Shown piece after piece: positions 47,420 to 57,990 of a stretch of 64,000 nucleotides of DNA (its first letter is position 1; each line of letters begins with the position of its first letter). Under the pieces are notes generated by a model. That model had not been told where the DNA came from, ran no database searches, and worked only from the letters and a program-made list of their open reading frames with translations. Position numbers and translations under genes: made by a program. The DNA is taken from NCBI GenBank assembly GCA_002007465.1, contig LNAC01000038.1:7705528-7769527 (forward strand), given 5' to 3'. Source of the stretch: Ailurus styani. Taxonomy: Eukaryota > Chordata > Mammalia > Carnivora > Ailuridae.

Positions 47420-47650
47420 TGCTTTCTGTAATGAAAGGGTTGTCATCTTAGATCATAGAATTGAAGGAAAGATCTTAAAATGGCAGGGTTCAGGGAGCTG
47501 TAAATAGCAAGAGTTCCTGAGAACTATGAAAAACATAGACTTGAATTTACTTATGTAGTTTATATGAGAGAAATAAGCTTCTATCTTCTAAGCCACTGTT
47601 ATTTGGGCTCTCGTTTATTATTGTTGAACATAATTTTAATTGATATAGTT
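47420..47650 (+). repeat. Possible LTR 3' end, family not fixed
   Basis: The stretch 'agagaaataagcttctatct' followed by 'taagccactgttatttgggc' and a final 'attgatatag' is a common MaLR/ERVL-type LTR ending. The remainder is too diverged to name. Confidence 0.45.
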
Positions 47651-48469
47651 TTTTAAGAAAAAATACTTTCTCTTTCCCTTATCTTCCTTATCAAATCTAC
47701 AAGCCATTCTACCTCCAAAATGTACCATCTCATTCTTTCCATGTTCAGCACAATAATACCATAAGCCAATAATCACATATCATCTGAATTATGGCAATTA
47801 TGGCCAAATAGATATCTTTCCTTAGATATTAGAATATGAAAATATTAAAGTCTATTTCTCATAGGACAACAAAAGTACACCATGAAAAACAAACCAAATC
47901 ATGTTATTGACTAGTAATCCATCCTCAAATAGTTTCTAGTTGCACAAAGAACCCATAAAAATCCTAAATTATATGATACTAATTATACTTATAGTCTTAT
48001 CCCACATATCTTTTATTCGTCATACAGAAGCATGCTAGCATTTTTGTTACTTAAAACACCACATTTTTTTTTACTACAGTGAACTTACTGTCACTATTCT
48101 TTCTGTGTTCTTAAAAAAAATAATGTACCAATAAAGTTATGCATGAAGAGGAGATTTCTCTAATGCTTTTGCTGTAAGAGAGAGAAGACAGAATTTTGTT
48201 AAGCTCAATAACACTAAAACAAAGGGCTTGAGAGTCTTTAAGAGCTGGGGTGGGAAATCAAATAAACTGTCTGCTAATTGGCTTTTTCCAAAAGCAAACT
48301 TTCTCCTATCTTTATGACAGAAGGCAGTTTTACAACTTGGAGCTAGGCATTTGCTGAAGTTAGGTCCTTACCCTCTGACAGAAACTGGGAAATAAATGTG
48401 TTATCTTTCTTGATATTTACATTTCAAAGGGATGGCACCTATGTCCTTGAAAGGGATGGAATGATCTTT
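47651..48469. other. Unassigned, may include old L2/ERV pieces
   Basis: A phrase 'ccattctacctccaaaatgt' at about 47704 is L2-like and weak. From about 48340, some similarity to ERV-L pol is possible but not assignable. Confidence 0.35.
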
Positions 48470-49672
48470 TAAAAACCCATTTGCAGGGCCAGCTAGGTAG
48501 TTTACTTGCAGGGCTGAGGAAAGGTTTTACATAAGATTATATATGCTCTGAATCAACTTCCAGTATATGGCGTTTGTTTCTCTGATAGTCATATTCATGA
48601 GTACAGAAGTCAAGAAATGGAAATGGCAGTATCACCATTCAGTGTAACCTGTAATAATGTGCTAGCAAAACTTTTGCTTCTTGTTTCCACATCCTTATGC
48701 TCTGCTGATGGAGAGATAGCAGGAAGGAATGCTTCCACCAGGTGACACAACAGTGTCTCCATGCACTGGACATTGAGACCGTCACTGGCCACTTTGGTCT
48801 CTGAATCAACAGAGAAAGAAGGAAGTTACTGTATTGTGATTGATCCTCACCACCAAAGGGAAATTGTACTGTTACCCCACAAGGGAGATAATATAGATAT
48901 TTTGAAATATAGGTGATCCCTTAGGGCATTTTGTAGTACTACCATGTGCTGTGATTAAGATCAATGGTGAACAAGTTTAGGCAAGACTACTAAAGACCCA
49001 GACCCTTGTGGAATGAAGGTTTGGGTTATCCCGCCAGGTGAAAAACAGAATCGGTTGAAGTGTTGAAAGCAAATGAAATACAGAATGGATAGTGGAAGAA
49101 GGTAGTTACAAATATCAGCTACAACCATGTGACCATTTAGGAAAAAAGAGAACTGCAATTGTTATAAGAATTTCCATCTTATTGTGTTATAAATGTTTGC
49201 ATGTGTGTACATGTGTATATATCTTTGTTTTCTTCTCTCTCTTATTCCCTTGTCATTTAACATAAGATGTATTGACTTTAGGGGCACCACGGTGACTCAG
49301 GAGGATTAAGCCTCTGATTCTTGATTTTTGCTCAAGTCATGACCTCAGGGTTGTGAGATCAAACCCTGTGTTGGGCTCTGCACTCAGCAGGGAGTCTGCT
49401 TGAGATTCTCTCCCTTCTCCTCCCCCTCTACCCCTCCTTGCCTAAAATAACGGTCTTTAAAGATGTATTAACTTTATATCACAGTATTTAAATTATGGGA
49501 TTTCAAGGAATAGAATAAACATCACTCAAGGTCTTTACCTCCTTTTGGGGGGAAAGAAATAGTATGTTTTGGTTGTCACAGGATAGCTGCACTTTATTAG
49601 GCAGAATTATAACCTTGTTATTGACTTTATTTGGAGATTGTCTGTGGTTTAATCTGACAAGGGGTTTGCTTG
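48470..49672 (+). mobile_element. ERV-L internal remnant (pol 3' end with dUTPase region)
   Basis: Features of the ERV-L 3' pol region in order: 'atatgctctgaatcaacttc', 'atgcttccaccaggtgacac', 'gtgattgatcctcaccacca', 'tgatcccttagggcattttg', 'ggaatgaaggtttgggttat' and 'agtggaagaaggtagttaca'. ERV-L carries a dUTPase domain after integrase. The 'LPPGDTT'-like piece and the region around 'GEI' mark it here, with stops and frameshifts throughout. A Can-SINE interrupts the 3' untranslated part, and the MLT2-type LTR follows. Old and non-functional. Confidence 0.75.
49281..49461 (+). mobile_element. Can-SINE, older type, inside the ERV-L
   Basis: TSD 'gatgtattgacttta' (49266-49280) versus 'gatgtattaacttta' (49462-49476), one difference. 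The phase of the flanks shows that it split a continuous ERV-L 3' untranslated segment. Confidence 0.95.
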
Positions 49673-50103
49673 TTATGGTTAATTGTATGTCACCTTGACT
49701 GAGACGTGAGGTACCCAGAGGTTTGGTCAAGCATTATTCTGTTTCTGTGAGTTCTTTGTTTATTTGATTGGTTTTTAGTAGACTGAATAAAGCAGATTGT
49801 TCTCTCTAATGTGGGTGAACCACACCTGATCAGGTGAAGGCCTGCTAAGATAAAATTCCTCCTTTCTGAGAGTATTCAAACTCAAACATTGCCCTTTTCC
49901 TTGCCCTCAGACTTCAACTGAATGATTAGCTTTTTATTGCCAGTCCTCAAACTAAAGCTGTATCAGCGCTTAGTTCCAAGTCTTTGGACTCAGATTGGAA
50001 CTCAGCTACTAGCTGTCCTGGGTCCAGCTTGCTGATTCATCCTGCAGATCTTAGGACTTGCCATCCTTCATAATCTTGTAAGCCAAATTCTTTCTTCCTT
50101 TTT

Positions 50104-50301
50104 CCTTTTTTTTTTTTGAGTTTATTTATTTATTTGAGAGAAAGAGAGAGGGAAAACAGGGAGAGGAGCAGAGGGAGAAGGACAAATGCACTCTGCTAAG
50201 TGTGGAGTCTGACATGGGGCATGATCCCACGACCCTGAGATCATGACCTAAGCCAAAACCAAGAGTCGGATGTGTAACCAACTGAGCCACTGAGTTGCAC
50301 C
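50104..50301 (-). mobile_element. Can-SINE, older type, in the LTR
   Basis: Full-length minus-strand copy with 'gagatcatgacctaagccaa' and a poorly preserved head complement 'gagccactgagttgcaccc'. The LTR phrase 'gtaagccaaattct' before it and 'gtgagccaatttct' after the next SINE look like a TSD shared by the pair. Confidence 0.93.
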
Positions 50302-50411
50302 CACTTTTTAAAAATTATTTTAAGTAGTCTGCACTCTCAACATGGGGCTTGAACTCATGACCCTGAGATCAAGAGTTGCATGCTCTACTGGCTGAGCTAA
50401 CCAGGCACTCT
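50302..50411 (-). mobile_element. Short tRNA-derived SINE head, adjacent copy
   Basis: Antisense short-subtype SINE: 'acatggggcttgaactcatg', 'ccctgagatcaagagttgca' and 'ctggctgagctaaccaggca'. Directly abuts the SINE at 50104-50301 in the same orientation. Confidence 0.9.
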
Positions 50412-50475
50412 GTGAGCCAATTTCTAATAACAAATTTCTTTATATATAACAAATCTCTTTATATGGATAAAATTA

Positions 50476-51296
50476 TCATATATAAGATAACAATAATAAT
50501 TTATATGTGGGGTAGTTCTCTTAGGTAAATCCCATATCTGTTCTTGTAACATCAGCACTTAAAAATCTTGCCCCTGTTCAATTTTATTTCCTTTGCTTTG
50601 CCTTATAAATTTCTCCATGTATCTGTTTTACTCTTACATTAGGTTTCTTTAGAGAAACAGAATCAAAAGAGAAAACATTAACTTCTATGAATTTATCCTG
50701 AAATGTACTTGGGAATTTAATTGCAATCTTGAATCTCCCTTTGGTCTACTGTCCACAATACAGATGGACCATTCATGGGCACAGTTACAGAATCATAACT
50801 GGTTTATCTCAAAGTCAGTTTAAAATCTGCTAAATCTGAGAGTTTTGTGAGCTGGTCATAGCTGGAGTGTATCCACAGGCAACCAGTAGGAAAAAGCATT
50901 TTGGCTGTAGTTAATAGTACTTACAGGGAAAAAGAAAAAAAAAATTGTCCTGTGTCTCATAACACAATAAATAGTCCATAAATTTTGCAGCCAGAGCAAA
51001 AGTAATCATTGTGTGCTTTTCCTTCTCAGAATTATGTTCATGACTGTTCTTTTAAAATCAAACCTTACCCTGAGCATTGTAGTCTAGAAGGTTGTAACAG
51101 ACTGAGTTTTAGGAGGAAATACAGAGTGTGATGTTCTCAGTGCTTCAAAATTAAGAATAATGACCTTTACATGAGAGTTAGCTGACATTTTTATGACTGG
51201 CACTTGGTAATCCTGTCTAAAATTCAGACACTTTCTTTTGTCCTATATATAGACAAAGAGTACGGAGGCAGAAAAATTTTTAAATATCTATATAGA
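50476..51296. other. Unassigned sequence
   Basis: No gene. The phrase 'tttagagaaacagaatcaaa' at about 50649 resembles the antisense 3' end of an MLT2-type LTR, but the following sequence does not continue the match. Confidence 0.4.
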
Positions 51297-51330
51297 CAGA
51301 TAGATAGATAGATAAATGATAGATAGATAA
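51297..51330. repeat. (GATA)n microsatellite
   Basis: About eight GATA units with one AAAT interruption. Confidence 0.93.
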
Positions 51331-51908
51331 TCTCCCTTTTAGACACAGCTCTGCCATATTGCAATGTAATATAATGTCTTGCTCTGTTTCTCATTCTTTA
51401 TGCTCTTATTGGCCAGGCTACAGCAGGACACTCAACTGCTTTTAATGACTTTCATTACTCCTTCTTATTTTCTAGGTTAATGACATATTGAAAGTGCTAA
51501 TGGCATAAAATTTTCAAATAGCTCACACACTGTTCCTGAAAAAGGCAGTATATTTTACTTTATATGCATATAATTTTTTCCCCAGCAGATTAGCTGCAAC
51601 GTTTTGCTGCTTTGTAATTTCTCAATTTAATTGGGAAAGTAAAAAAAAAAAAAAAGAAAGAAGAAAAAGAAAAGAAAAAGCACACAGTCTCCCAATGTGA
51701 AGTTGTAGTTATAAAAATGGTCATATTCCACCCACCCCATCCCCAGTAACTGCAAGGGGCCTTATACAAGCTGGGAAAGGGAGTGTGGGGAATCGGATTT
51801 CGATCCATCTTGTTTTTTTACAAATCTGTGATAAATATTCCAAGTTATGAGGATGCACTAATTAGAGGAAATACAAGGGCCAAGAAGTGTTGAAGATTAA
51901 ATTCTCAA
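51331..51908. other. Unassigned sequence
   Basis: No recognised gene or repeat apart from an A-rich run at 51641-51680. Confidence 0.45.
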
Positions 51909-51924
51909 CAAGAATCAAGTTTTT

Positions 51925-52121
51925 TTTTAAATTTTTTTTAAGATTTTATTTATTTATTTGTCAGAGAGAGATTACAAGTAGGCAGAGAGGCAGGCAGAGA
52001 GAGAGGGGGAAGCAGGCTCCCCGCTGAGCAGAGAGCCTGATGCGGGCCTCAAACCCAGGACCCTGAGATCATGACCTGAGCCCAAGGCAGAGGCTTTAAC
52101 CCACTGAGTCACCCAGGCACC
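51925..52121 (-). mobile_element. Can-SINE, full length
   Basis: A TSD 'caagaatcaagttttt' is exact at 51909-51924 and 52122-52137. The copy is close to consensus. Confidence 0.98.
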
Positions 52122-52137
52122 CAAGAATCAAGTTTTT

Positions 52138-52551
52138 ATAACCTGAGTTTTAGGAGTTAGTTCTCCAAGTACAAATTACAGAAGAAATGTTCAATTAAAT
52201 AATAATCTAAAAATTTCCCAAATGAAAAATTTTATTGTTTAATGAAAACATTTATATGGACAAGAAATACTATTTATGAGTTTGTCTTTTTGAAACGTAT
52301 GTTCTGTTCCTTAGTGTCTTCCCTAGTGCAGAGGCATTGTTATATTTGGAGTATTCTAGATTAAAGAATTGCTGAAGTAAGTATAATAAATTAAAAGCAA
52401 TATAATCTACACAGTGAAGTCTTAAGCAACAATAGGGATGACTTCTCAGGTAGACCTCCCAGAATCTAGAGCATTATTTGTCAATTTGTTTATAGTTCAA
52501 GATATAGCTCAGTCTTAGAAGCCCATTATCTTGTTTCTTTAGCAGGAATTG
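52138..52551. other. Unassigned sequence
   Basis: No recognised feature. Confidence 0.45.
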
Positions 52552-52565
52552 GATTATGCTAGCAT

Positions 52566-52755
52566 TTTTTTTTTAAAGATTTTATTTATTTGACAGAGAG
52601 TTAACAAGTAGGCAGAAAGGCAGGCAGAGAGAGAGAGGAGGAAGCAGGCTCCCTGCTGAGCAGAGAGCCAGATGCGGGGCTCGATCCTAGGACCCCGGGA
52701 TCATGACCTGAGCTGAAGGCAGCCGCTTAATCAACTGAGTTACCCAGGTGCCCCA
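52566..52755 (-). mobile_element. Can-SINE, full length
   Basis: A TSD 'gattatgctagcat' is exact at 52552-52565 and 52756-52769. Head-to-head with the next SINE, about 30 bases away. Confidence 0.98.
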
Positions 52756-52785
52756 GATTATGCTAGCATCTTAAATCAGTTTCCT

Positions 52786-52973
52786 GGGGTACCTGGGTGG
52801 CTCAGTTGATTAAGCAACTGCCTTTGGCTCAGGTCATGATCCCAGAGTCCTGGGATCGAGTCCCACATCGGGCTCCCAGCTCCACGGGGAGTCTGCTTCT
52901 CCCTCTGATCTTCTCCCCTTTCATGCTCTCTCTCACTCTCTCTCTCTCTCAAATAAATAAAATCTAAAAAAAA
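52786..52973 (+). mobile_element. Can-SINE, full length
   Basis: A TSD 'aaatcagtttcct' is exact at 52773-52785 and 52974-52986. Opposite orientation to the SINE at 52566-52755. Confidence 0.98.
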
Positions 52974-53028
52974 AAATCAGTTTCCTTGGAAGCAGTGCCT
53001 AAGCTGGTCTTTCTGTGAGAGTCTTGCA

Positions 53029-53164
53029 TTGAAGAAGTGGTCTCAAGGGGCCCCTGGGTGGCTCAGTCAGTTAAGTGTCTGCCTTTGGCTCAGGTCATGG
53101 TTCCAGGGTCCTGAGATGGAGTCCTGCATCAGAATTCCTGTTCAGCGGGGAGTCTGCTTCTCCC
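53029..53164 (+). other. Left copy of an apparent assembly duplication
   Basis: These 136 bases recur at 53167-53302 with only two differences (53052 C versus 53190 G; 53102 T versus 53240 C). The copy includes unique flank ('ttgaagaagtggtctcaagg') plus the first half of a SINE, and stops at a single N (53165). A real tandem duplication ending exactly at a one-base gap is unlikely. An unresolved contig join or two haplotypes left side by side is the simpler explanation. Confidence 0.85.
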
Positions 53165-53165
53165 N
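53165..53165. other. Single-base assembly gap (N)
   Basis: A lone N exactly between the duplicated segments. Confidence 1.
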
Positions 53166-53184
53166 TTTGAAGAAGTGGTCTCAA

Positions 53185-53375
53185 GGGGCGCCTGGGTGGC
53201 TCAGTCAGTTAAGTGTCTGCCTTTGGCTCAGGTCATGGTCCCAGGGTCCTGAGATGGAGTCCTGCATCAGAATTCCTGTTCAGCGGGGAGTCTGCTTCTC
53301 CCTCTCTCTCTGTCCTGCTGCTCCCCCTGCTTGCACTCTCTCATTCTGTCAAATAAATTAATGAATTAAATCTTT
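53185..53375 (+). mobile_element. Can-SINE (complete copy after the gap)
   Basis: Head 'ggggcgcctgggtggctcag', body, (TC)n region and a 'caaataaattaatgaattaa' tail. The half-copy at 53047-53164 is the same element seen twice. No clear TSD was recognised. Confidence 0.93.
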
Positions 53376-53383
53376 AGAAAAAA

Positions 53384-54010
53384 GTGCTAAAGAGGAAAAG
53401 AGCGCTAAAGACAGCGATGAAAGAGAAGACTAAGCAAGGATGTGGTCTGTGCCAGAGTAACTTCAGCCTCGTGCCACAGCCACCGTGGAGCATAATTTAC
53501 CCCAAGAATGTAGTCCAACCTGAAAGACAGGCATTAGGTTTCTGCATTCCATCCTCCTATGACCTACTGGCCTTGAATCTCTGTGGCATAGTATCATTCC
53601 CTTCTACAGCTGATGAGCACAATTTCCAAAGGAGACAGTATAAGACCTTGGCAGCCAAGATTTATGGCAGCTGAGGGATGAGTATACAGTTCTGGGGAAA
53701 GGAAACCAATGGGCTTGAATATGTAGTCCTTATTTCAATCAGGCCAGCTGAGTTAGGAAGTGTATTCTTGACAGAATAGATCATGACTGGTCCATCTGTT
53801 GACTGACTGATTTATTGCCTCAGGGTGAGGAGTCCACCTTTGATATGAAGCTAACATGTAACATTTAGCATGTCTCAAAAATAATTTTGATTCCAAACCT
53901 CCAAATTGACTTTTCTCATAGTTTTCTTAATCTCAGTAAATTACATACTCTCCTCCAGATGTACAGAACACACATTTAGAAATCATACTTTTCTCCCCGT
54001 AGTCCCCTTG
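53384..54010. other. Unassigned, slightly GC-richer
   Basis: A 96-codon plus-strand frame at 53384-53674 covers a moderately GC-rich stretch ('cgtgccacagccaccgtgga'), but shows no domain. An old LTR or ERV-derived piece is possible. I see no exon signals. Confidence 0.35.
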
Positions 54011-54026
54011 TTTAAACTATCAGGTA

Positions 54027-54247
54027 GGGGCGCCCGGGTGGCTCAGCCAGTGGAGCGGCCAACTCTTGATTTTGGCTCAGGTCGTGATCTCAGGGTTCAG
54101 GGATCCAGCCCCATGTTGGGCTCTGTACTCAGTGAAGATTCTCCTTGAGGATTCTTTCTCTCTCCCTCTGCCTCTCTCCCCACTCACACACACACACTCT
54201 CTCTCTCTCAAATAAATACATGAATCTTTAAAAAAAGAAAAAAATAC
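54027..54247 (+). mobile_element. Can-SINE, older subtype
   Basis: Head 'ggggcgcccgggtggctcag', body with 'ctcttgattttggctcaggt' (older subtype diagnostic), a CACA insertion in the pyrimidine region and an A-rich tail. TSD 'ctatcaggta' versus 'ctatcagtta' (54017-54026 and 54248-54257). Confidence 0.95.
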
Positions 54248-54257
54248 CTATCAGTTA

Positions 54258-55816
54258 AACCTTGTTTAATATTGTTCATTTTATTATTCATTTGCTGCCT
54301 CTAACCTTCCCCCATGCTAATGAGGATTCACTAATTATACTCAAATGAAAGAGGTTAAGAAACTGTTCTTGCAGGTAATGGCCTTGACAATCTTGTATAT
54401 CTCACTATAACCAGAGCTGAATATATTTGGCTCTGAATGAACACTTATTTAATTAACAAGTATAATTTTGGAAACCTCTCAAAGATTAATGCCTATATTT
54501 TGTTTTTTTATAGTGATACTCAAAAATATATACTTATATGACCAATCTTAAGTACATAATGGCATAGGTCAACTATTGCTTCATATTTCCTTTACTTTCT
54601 TTTTACCAGGTTTTGTATCATCAGAAGAAAAAAAAAGTATTGTAAATATTCCCTCTAGTGCTTAACTCCTGGTCTGTGATAATATAATTATATAGATTCT
54701 GAAAGCACTTCTTAGTTCTTAACTCTTCCTTCACTAATCAGGGTGTAATTTTCAACTTAAGACATCCCACAGGATTGGAAAAGAAAAGCAAAGAAGAATT
54801 CATTAACAATCTATATTATTATGCTCTGAAAACAGACAGTAGATCTTTATGTCTCTGTGGAAAGTACATTAACAATACAATTTAATTTTTGCATTTGGTC
54901 TCTAAGCAAGAAATATAATTCACACAGGGCTGCTTTCTTTTTGAAAACATATTCTAATATTCATACCAGGAAGCCATTCCTCATCTTAATGTCTGCATGT
55001 TTGATGCATTAACACATAGAATGTGAAACTTAGATTTCCTGCTGATTTCCTATTATGTCACTTAGTCTTCTCAGGCGATACCTGCCTTGAATATACAGGC
55101 AAGAAAGACAAATGACAACTTCAAAGACAGATCCATGTTTGTTGTGTTTTCCACCTAAGACATGTACTGGATATATTGACACTAAGCGGAGAATATAAAG
55201 CATACTCCCTTCCAAGTAGGAGCACAAAGAAAAACAACACAATATGATGCAAGGAAAAAAACTGGTTTTGAGCATTCATATTTTAATTACAAACTTACAG
55301 AGATAAAACCACTTTTTGAAATACTTTCCGTAAAGCTATGGTGTTAAAAAAAAAAAAAAAAGAACAACATAAATGAAATTAAGTTGCCTGAGCAGTAGGA
55401 AATTCAATTTTAGACAGAAACTGTCAGACTGATCTCATCCATCTTTCCAACAAGGATATCAATCACTGCTTCTTCCCTGCCTTCAGTATTGCTTTCCTTA
55501 CTTCCAGCTGTTCGTGCTGGTATAGTTAGCTGAATTTCATTGCTTCTGCTTTCTTTGTGTTTTATTCTTCAATCTTTCAAAAGCTTCCATAAGGACAGAA
55601 AAAAAAAATACTGTGTTGCCCATAATATCTGTGCAATAAAGAGTCTGGGGAGAGTTAAAAGTAAAAGCATTATAAGAGAACAAATCTCACTCCTCCTTCA
55701 GTGAAAGATGTTTATAAATAGGCACAATAAATTGATAATATAAATATATCATGTACTATATTGTTTGTTTATACTTTCTCTTTTATAGATATCAGTTGTA
55801 TTTTGGGTTCAATTTC
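54258..55816. other. Unassigned AT-rich sequence
   Basis: No recognised transposon or gene over about 1.5 kb. Poly(A) runs at 55346-55361 and 55600-55608. Confidence 0.45.
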
Positions 55817-55827
55817 TAAACTCAGAG

Positions 55828-55983
55828 AGAGTGACAGAGAAATTATGGGCAGGGGGAGGGGTAGAGGGAGAAGCAGACTTCCTGTTGAGCAGGGAGCCTG
55901 ATGCAGGACTTGATCCCAGAACCCTGGGATCATAACCTGAGCTGAAGGCAGACGCTTAACTGACTGAGCCACCCAGGGACCCA
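55828..55983 (-). mobile_element. Can-SINE lacking its A-tail
   Basis: Body and head complement 'gagccacccagggaccc' are present, but the poly(T)/TTTA tail is absent. The 11-base flanks 'taaactcagag' at 55817-55827 and 55984-55994 look like a TSD, which is unusual without a tail. Confidence 0.9.
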
Positions 55984-55994
55984 TAAACTCAGAG

Positions 55995-57289
55995 GTCCTT
56001 GTAAAAAACTTTTAATGTACATAGCTTTATCTATATCTGTGATGGTATTCATATTGATATAAATATCTTCAGCTATCTATCTATATGTATTTTTTGAACT
56101 CAGTTTAATTTTTAAAACACAGAAATTTTTTTAGCCAAGAATAAACCTGGCCACTGGTGATTTTGATTATGACTCGTTCAATCAGTTTTTTTCAGTTTCC
56201 TAAATAAAACAAGTTTATTAATGTAATCCCACTATGAAAATGTCAAAGCATAATCTAATTTTAATAAAACTTTTTCCATAATTTGGTCTGTTATACTGTC
56301 TGTGAGCAATGTGATAATAATTTCAACTCCCTATGCTATCCCAGATCAATATCTGTATTTCATAATAATAATGGTTGTAATTTCTACCTGGGTTTTCATG
56401 GCTTAAAATAAACTACCTTGGATTTTTAATATTCTAATATGATAGAATGATCTTTCATAAGAATAGCATGTGTATTAAATATCACATGATAAGAAATCAA
56501 ACACAAGGAATAGGAGTACAAATAATTACATTGATTCATTAAGAACCTCCATTAGAATACAAAGAGTAGAATTTAAACATGCTTCCTAATAATCGTAAAA
56601 CTGTGCACTATAGTACTTTACTTTCATATCTGAACGTATAAGAGATATGACACTGAGTGTTTTGCAATTTTCTGAGTACACAGGAGAGACATAAGAATGC
56701 CAGTAGATTGTGTTGATTGTGTTGTCATTGGTACCAGAGGAAGGGAAGAGAAAGTTTCTAGAAGTAATTCCTAAGTCAAAAACCATGATGATGTCAACTA
56801 AGATATTTCTAGTTGCTGATCTTCATGGTTTGCTCCGAGGTACTTCTTTCTTCTCATTCTATATATTTGCTGCAATATCTCAACATCTCTTGTGGCTTCA
56901 GTACCCAGGGTAATGTTGGTCTTGAGAACTGCTCTTTTTCTATATTGAATTGTGTAAAGTTTAAGTCTTTATCGAGATAATCACTTTACATATTCAATTA
57001 CAGTGTGCATTGACTAGAAATGCCCCGCATATTTTGAGTTTATCATTTTTATTTTAAAACTCTTAGATTTTAAGCTTTATAGGCTTTTTTTACTATCATC
57101 CTTTATAAATTTCACAATTAATATCACTTCTCAGTGCTTCCAAATAAATTAAAACGTGGTATAGTTTTTGCCTATCTGCATTCAGTTAACACAGCATGCA
57201 CAAAACTAAAACCACATTCTAGTCTCCCACAAAATGAGTTTGTTCTTCTGTGTTTCTTATCTCATAGATTTATTTTCCATTAACTTAGA
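55995..57289. other. Unassigned AT-rich sequence
   Basis: No recognised gene or repeat. Confidence 0.45.
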
Positions 57290-57990
57290 TGCATAAGCCA
57301 GGAGCTTTGAAGACATCCTTCATCCTTCCATTACTGCAAGCCACTGTATATTCCGGTAACTCCAATTTCTAATCAGTTAATCCTCCAGATATCTGTTGAC
57401 CATGTCTACTTTTTTTCATCTTTCCATATAGCAAACCATGATTTATTTTTTGTGTTATTAACATATACTCTTAAATAGTTTTCTCTCCCTTGTGTTCATC
57501 CATTTAGTTTTAGACTGCAATTAGAATGTTCTTTCTAAGATGCAATTTTAACTCCTTATTTCTCTTCATTTTAGCATAAACTCCATGACAGAATTGTTAG
57601 TGTCCTAGATCATGGTTGATACTGTTTCATTTTACATCTACCCTTAAGTCTGGCCACACTCTTCCTCAAACCCTATTTCAAGGTATAAAGAATCTCTTCC
57701 AGGTCTCTAAATAACACAAGTTATGTATGACATCTCAGTTTTTACATACACTGTTTCACTTAAATAATATGCTCTTTTATCCCTCTTTCCATACCTCAAA
57801 AGACTGCCACCTTCTCATTTCACCCTCAGATTCTTCTGGAAAGCCTTCTAAATCTGGTGTTTGCACTCACAAGGAACACTGTATTTGTCATATAAAATGT
57901 CCTACATACTACCCTGTAATTTTCTGGCTACTTATTTATGCCTCCCTTTTTCCTTTAATCCATTAGATGCCAGCGGTTCTGTATATCCCA
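57290..57990 (+). mobile_element. L2 LINE 3' part
   Basis: L2-like words in order: 'catccttccattactgcaag', 'ggccacactcttcctcaaac', 'ttcttctggaaagccttcta', 'ttttctggctacttatttat' and 'ccattagatgccag'. The order fits the L2 3' UTR and its neighbourhood. Diverged, with frames broken. Confidence 0.6.

Larger units (their letters stand above)
49673..50475 (+). mobile_element. MLT2-type LTR (ERV-L 3' LTR)
   Basis: Starts 'tgttatggttaattgtatgt', then 'tttggtcaagcattattctg', 'gtagactgaataaagcagat', 'aatgtgggtgaaccacacct', 'gatcttaggacttgccatcc' and 'gtaagccaaattct'. It continues after two SINEs with 'gtgagccaatttctaataac' at 50411. The 3' terminus is not clear. The distance and order fit a 3' LTR of the ERV-L remnant at 48.5 kb. 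Confidence 0.8.

Noticed and set aside
46518..47507. Longest open frames (up to 329 codons), plus overlapping ones
   Set aside because: Poly-Ser/Pro/Leu/Phe or poly-Glu/Gly from a CCT/CTT repeat and a run of Ns. It is not a gene.
50636..50900. Second, inverted MLT2-type LTR
   Set aside because: Only about 25 bases ('tttagagaaacagaatc' and neighbours) fit the antisense end; the rest does not continue the consensus.
53029..53361. 110-codon frame with an internal repeat
   Set aside because: Built from a duplicated SINE across a one-base gap; the 'repeat protein' is an assembly artefact.
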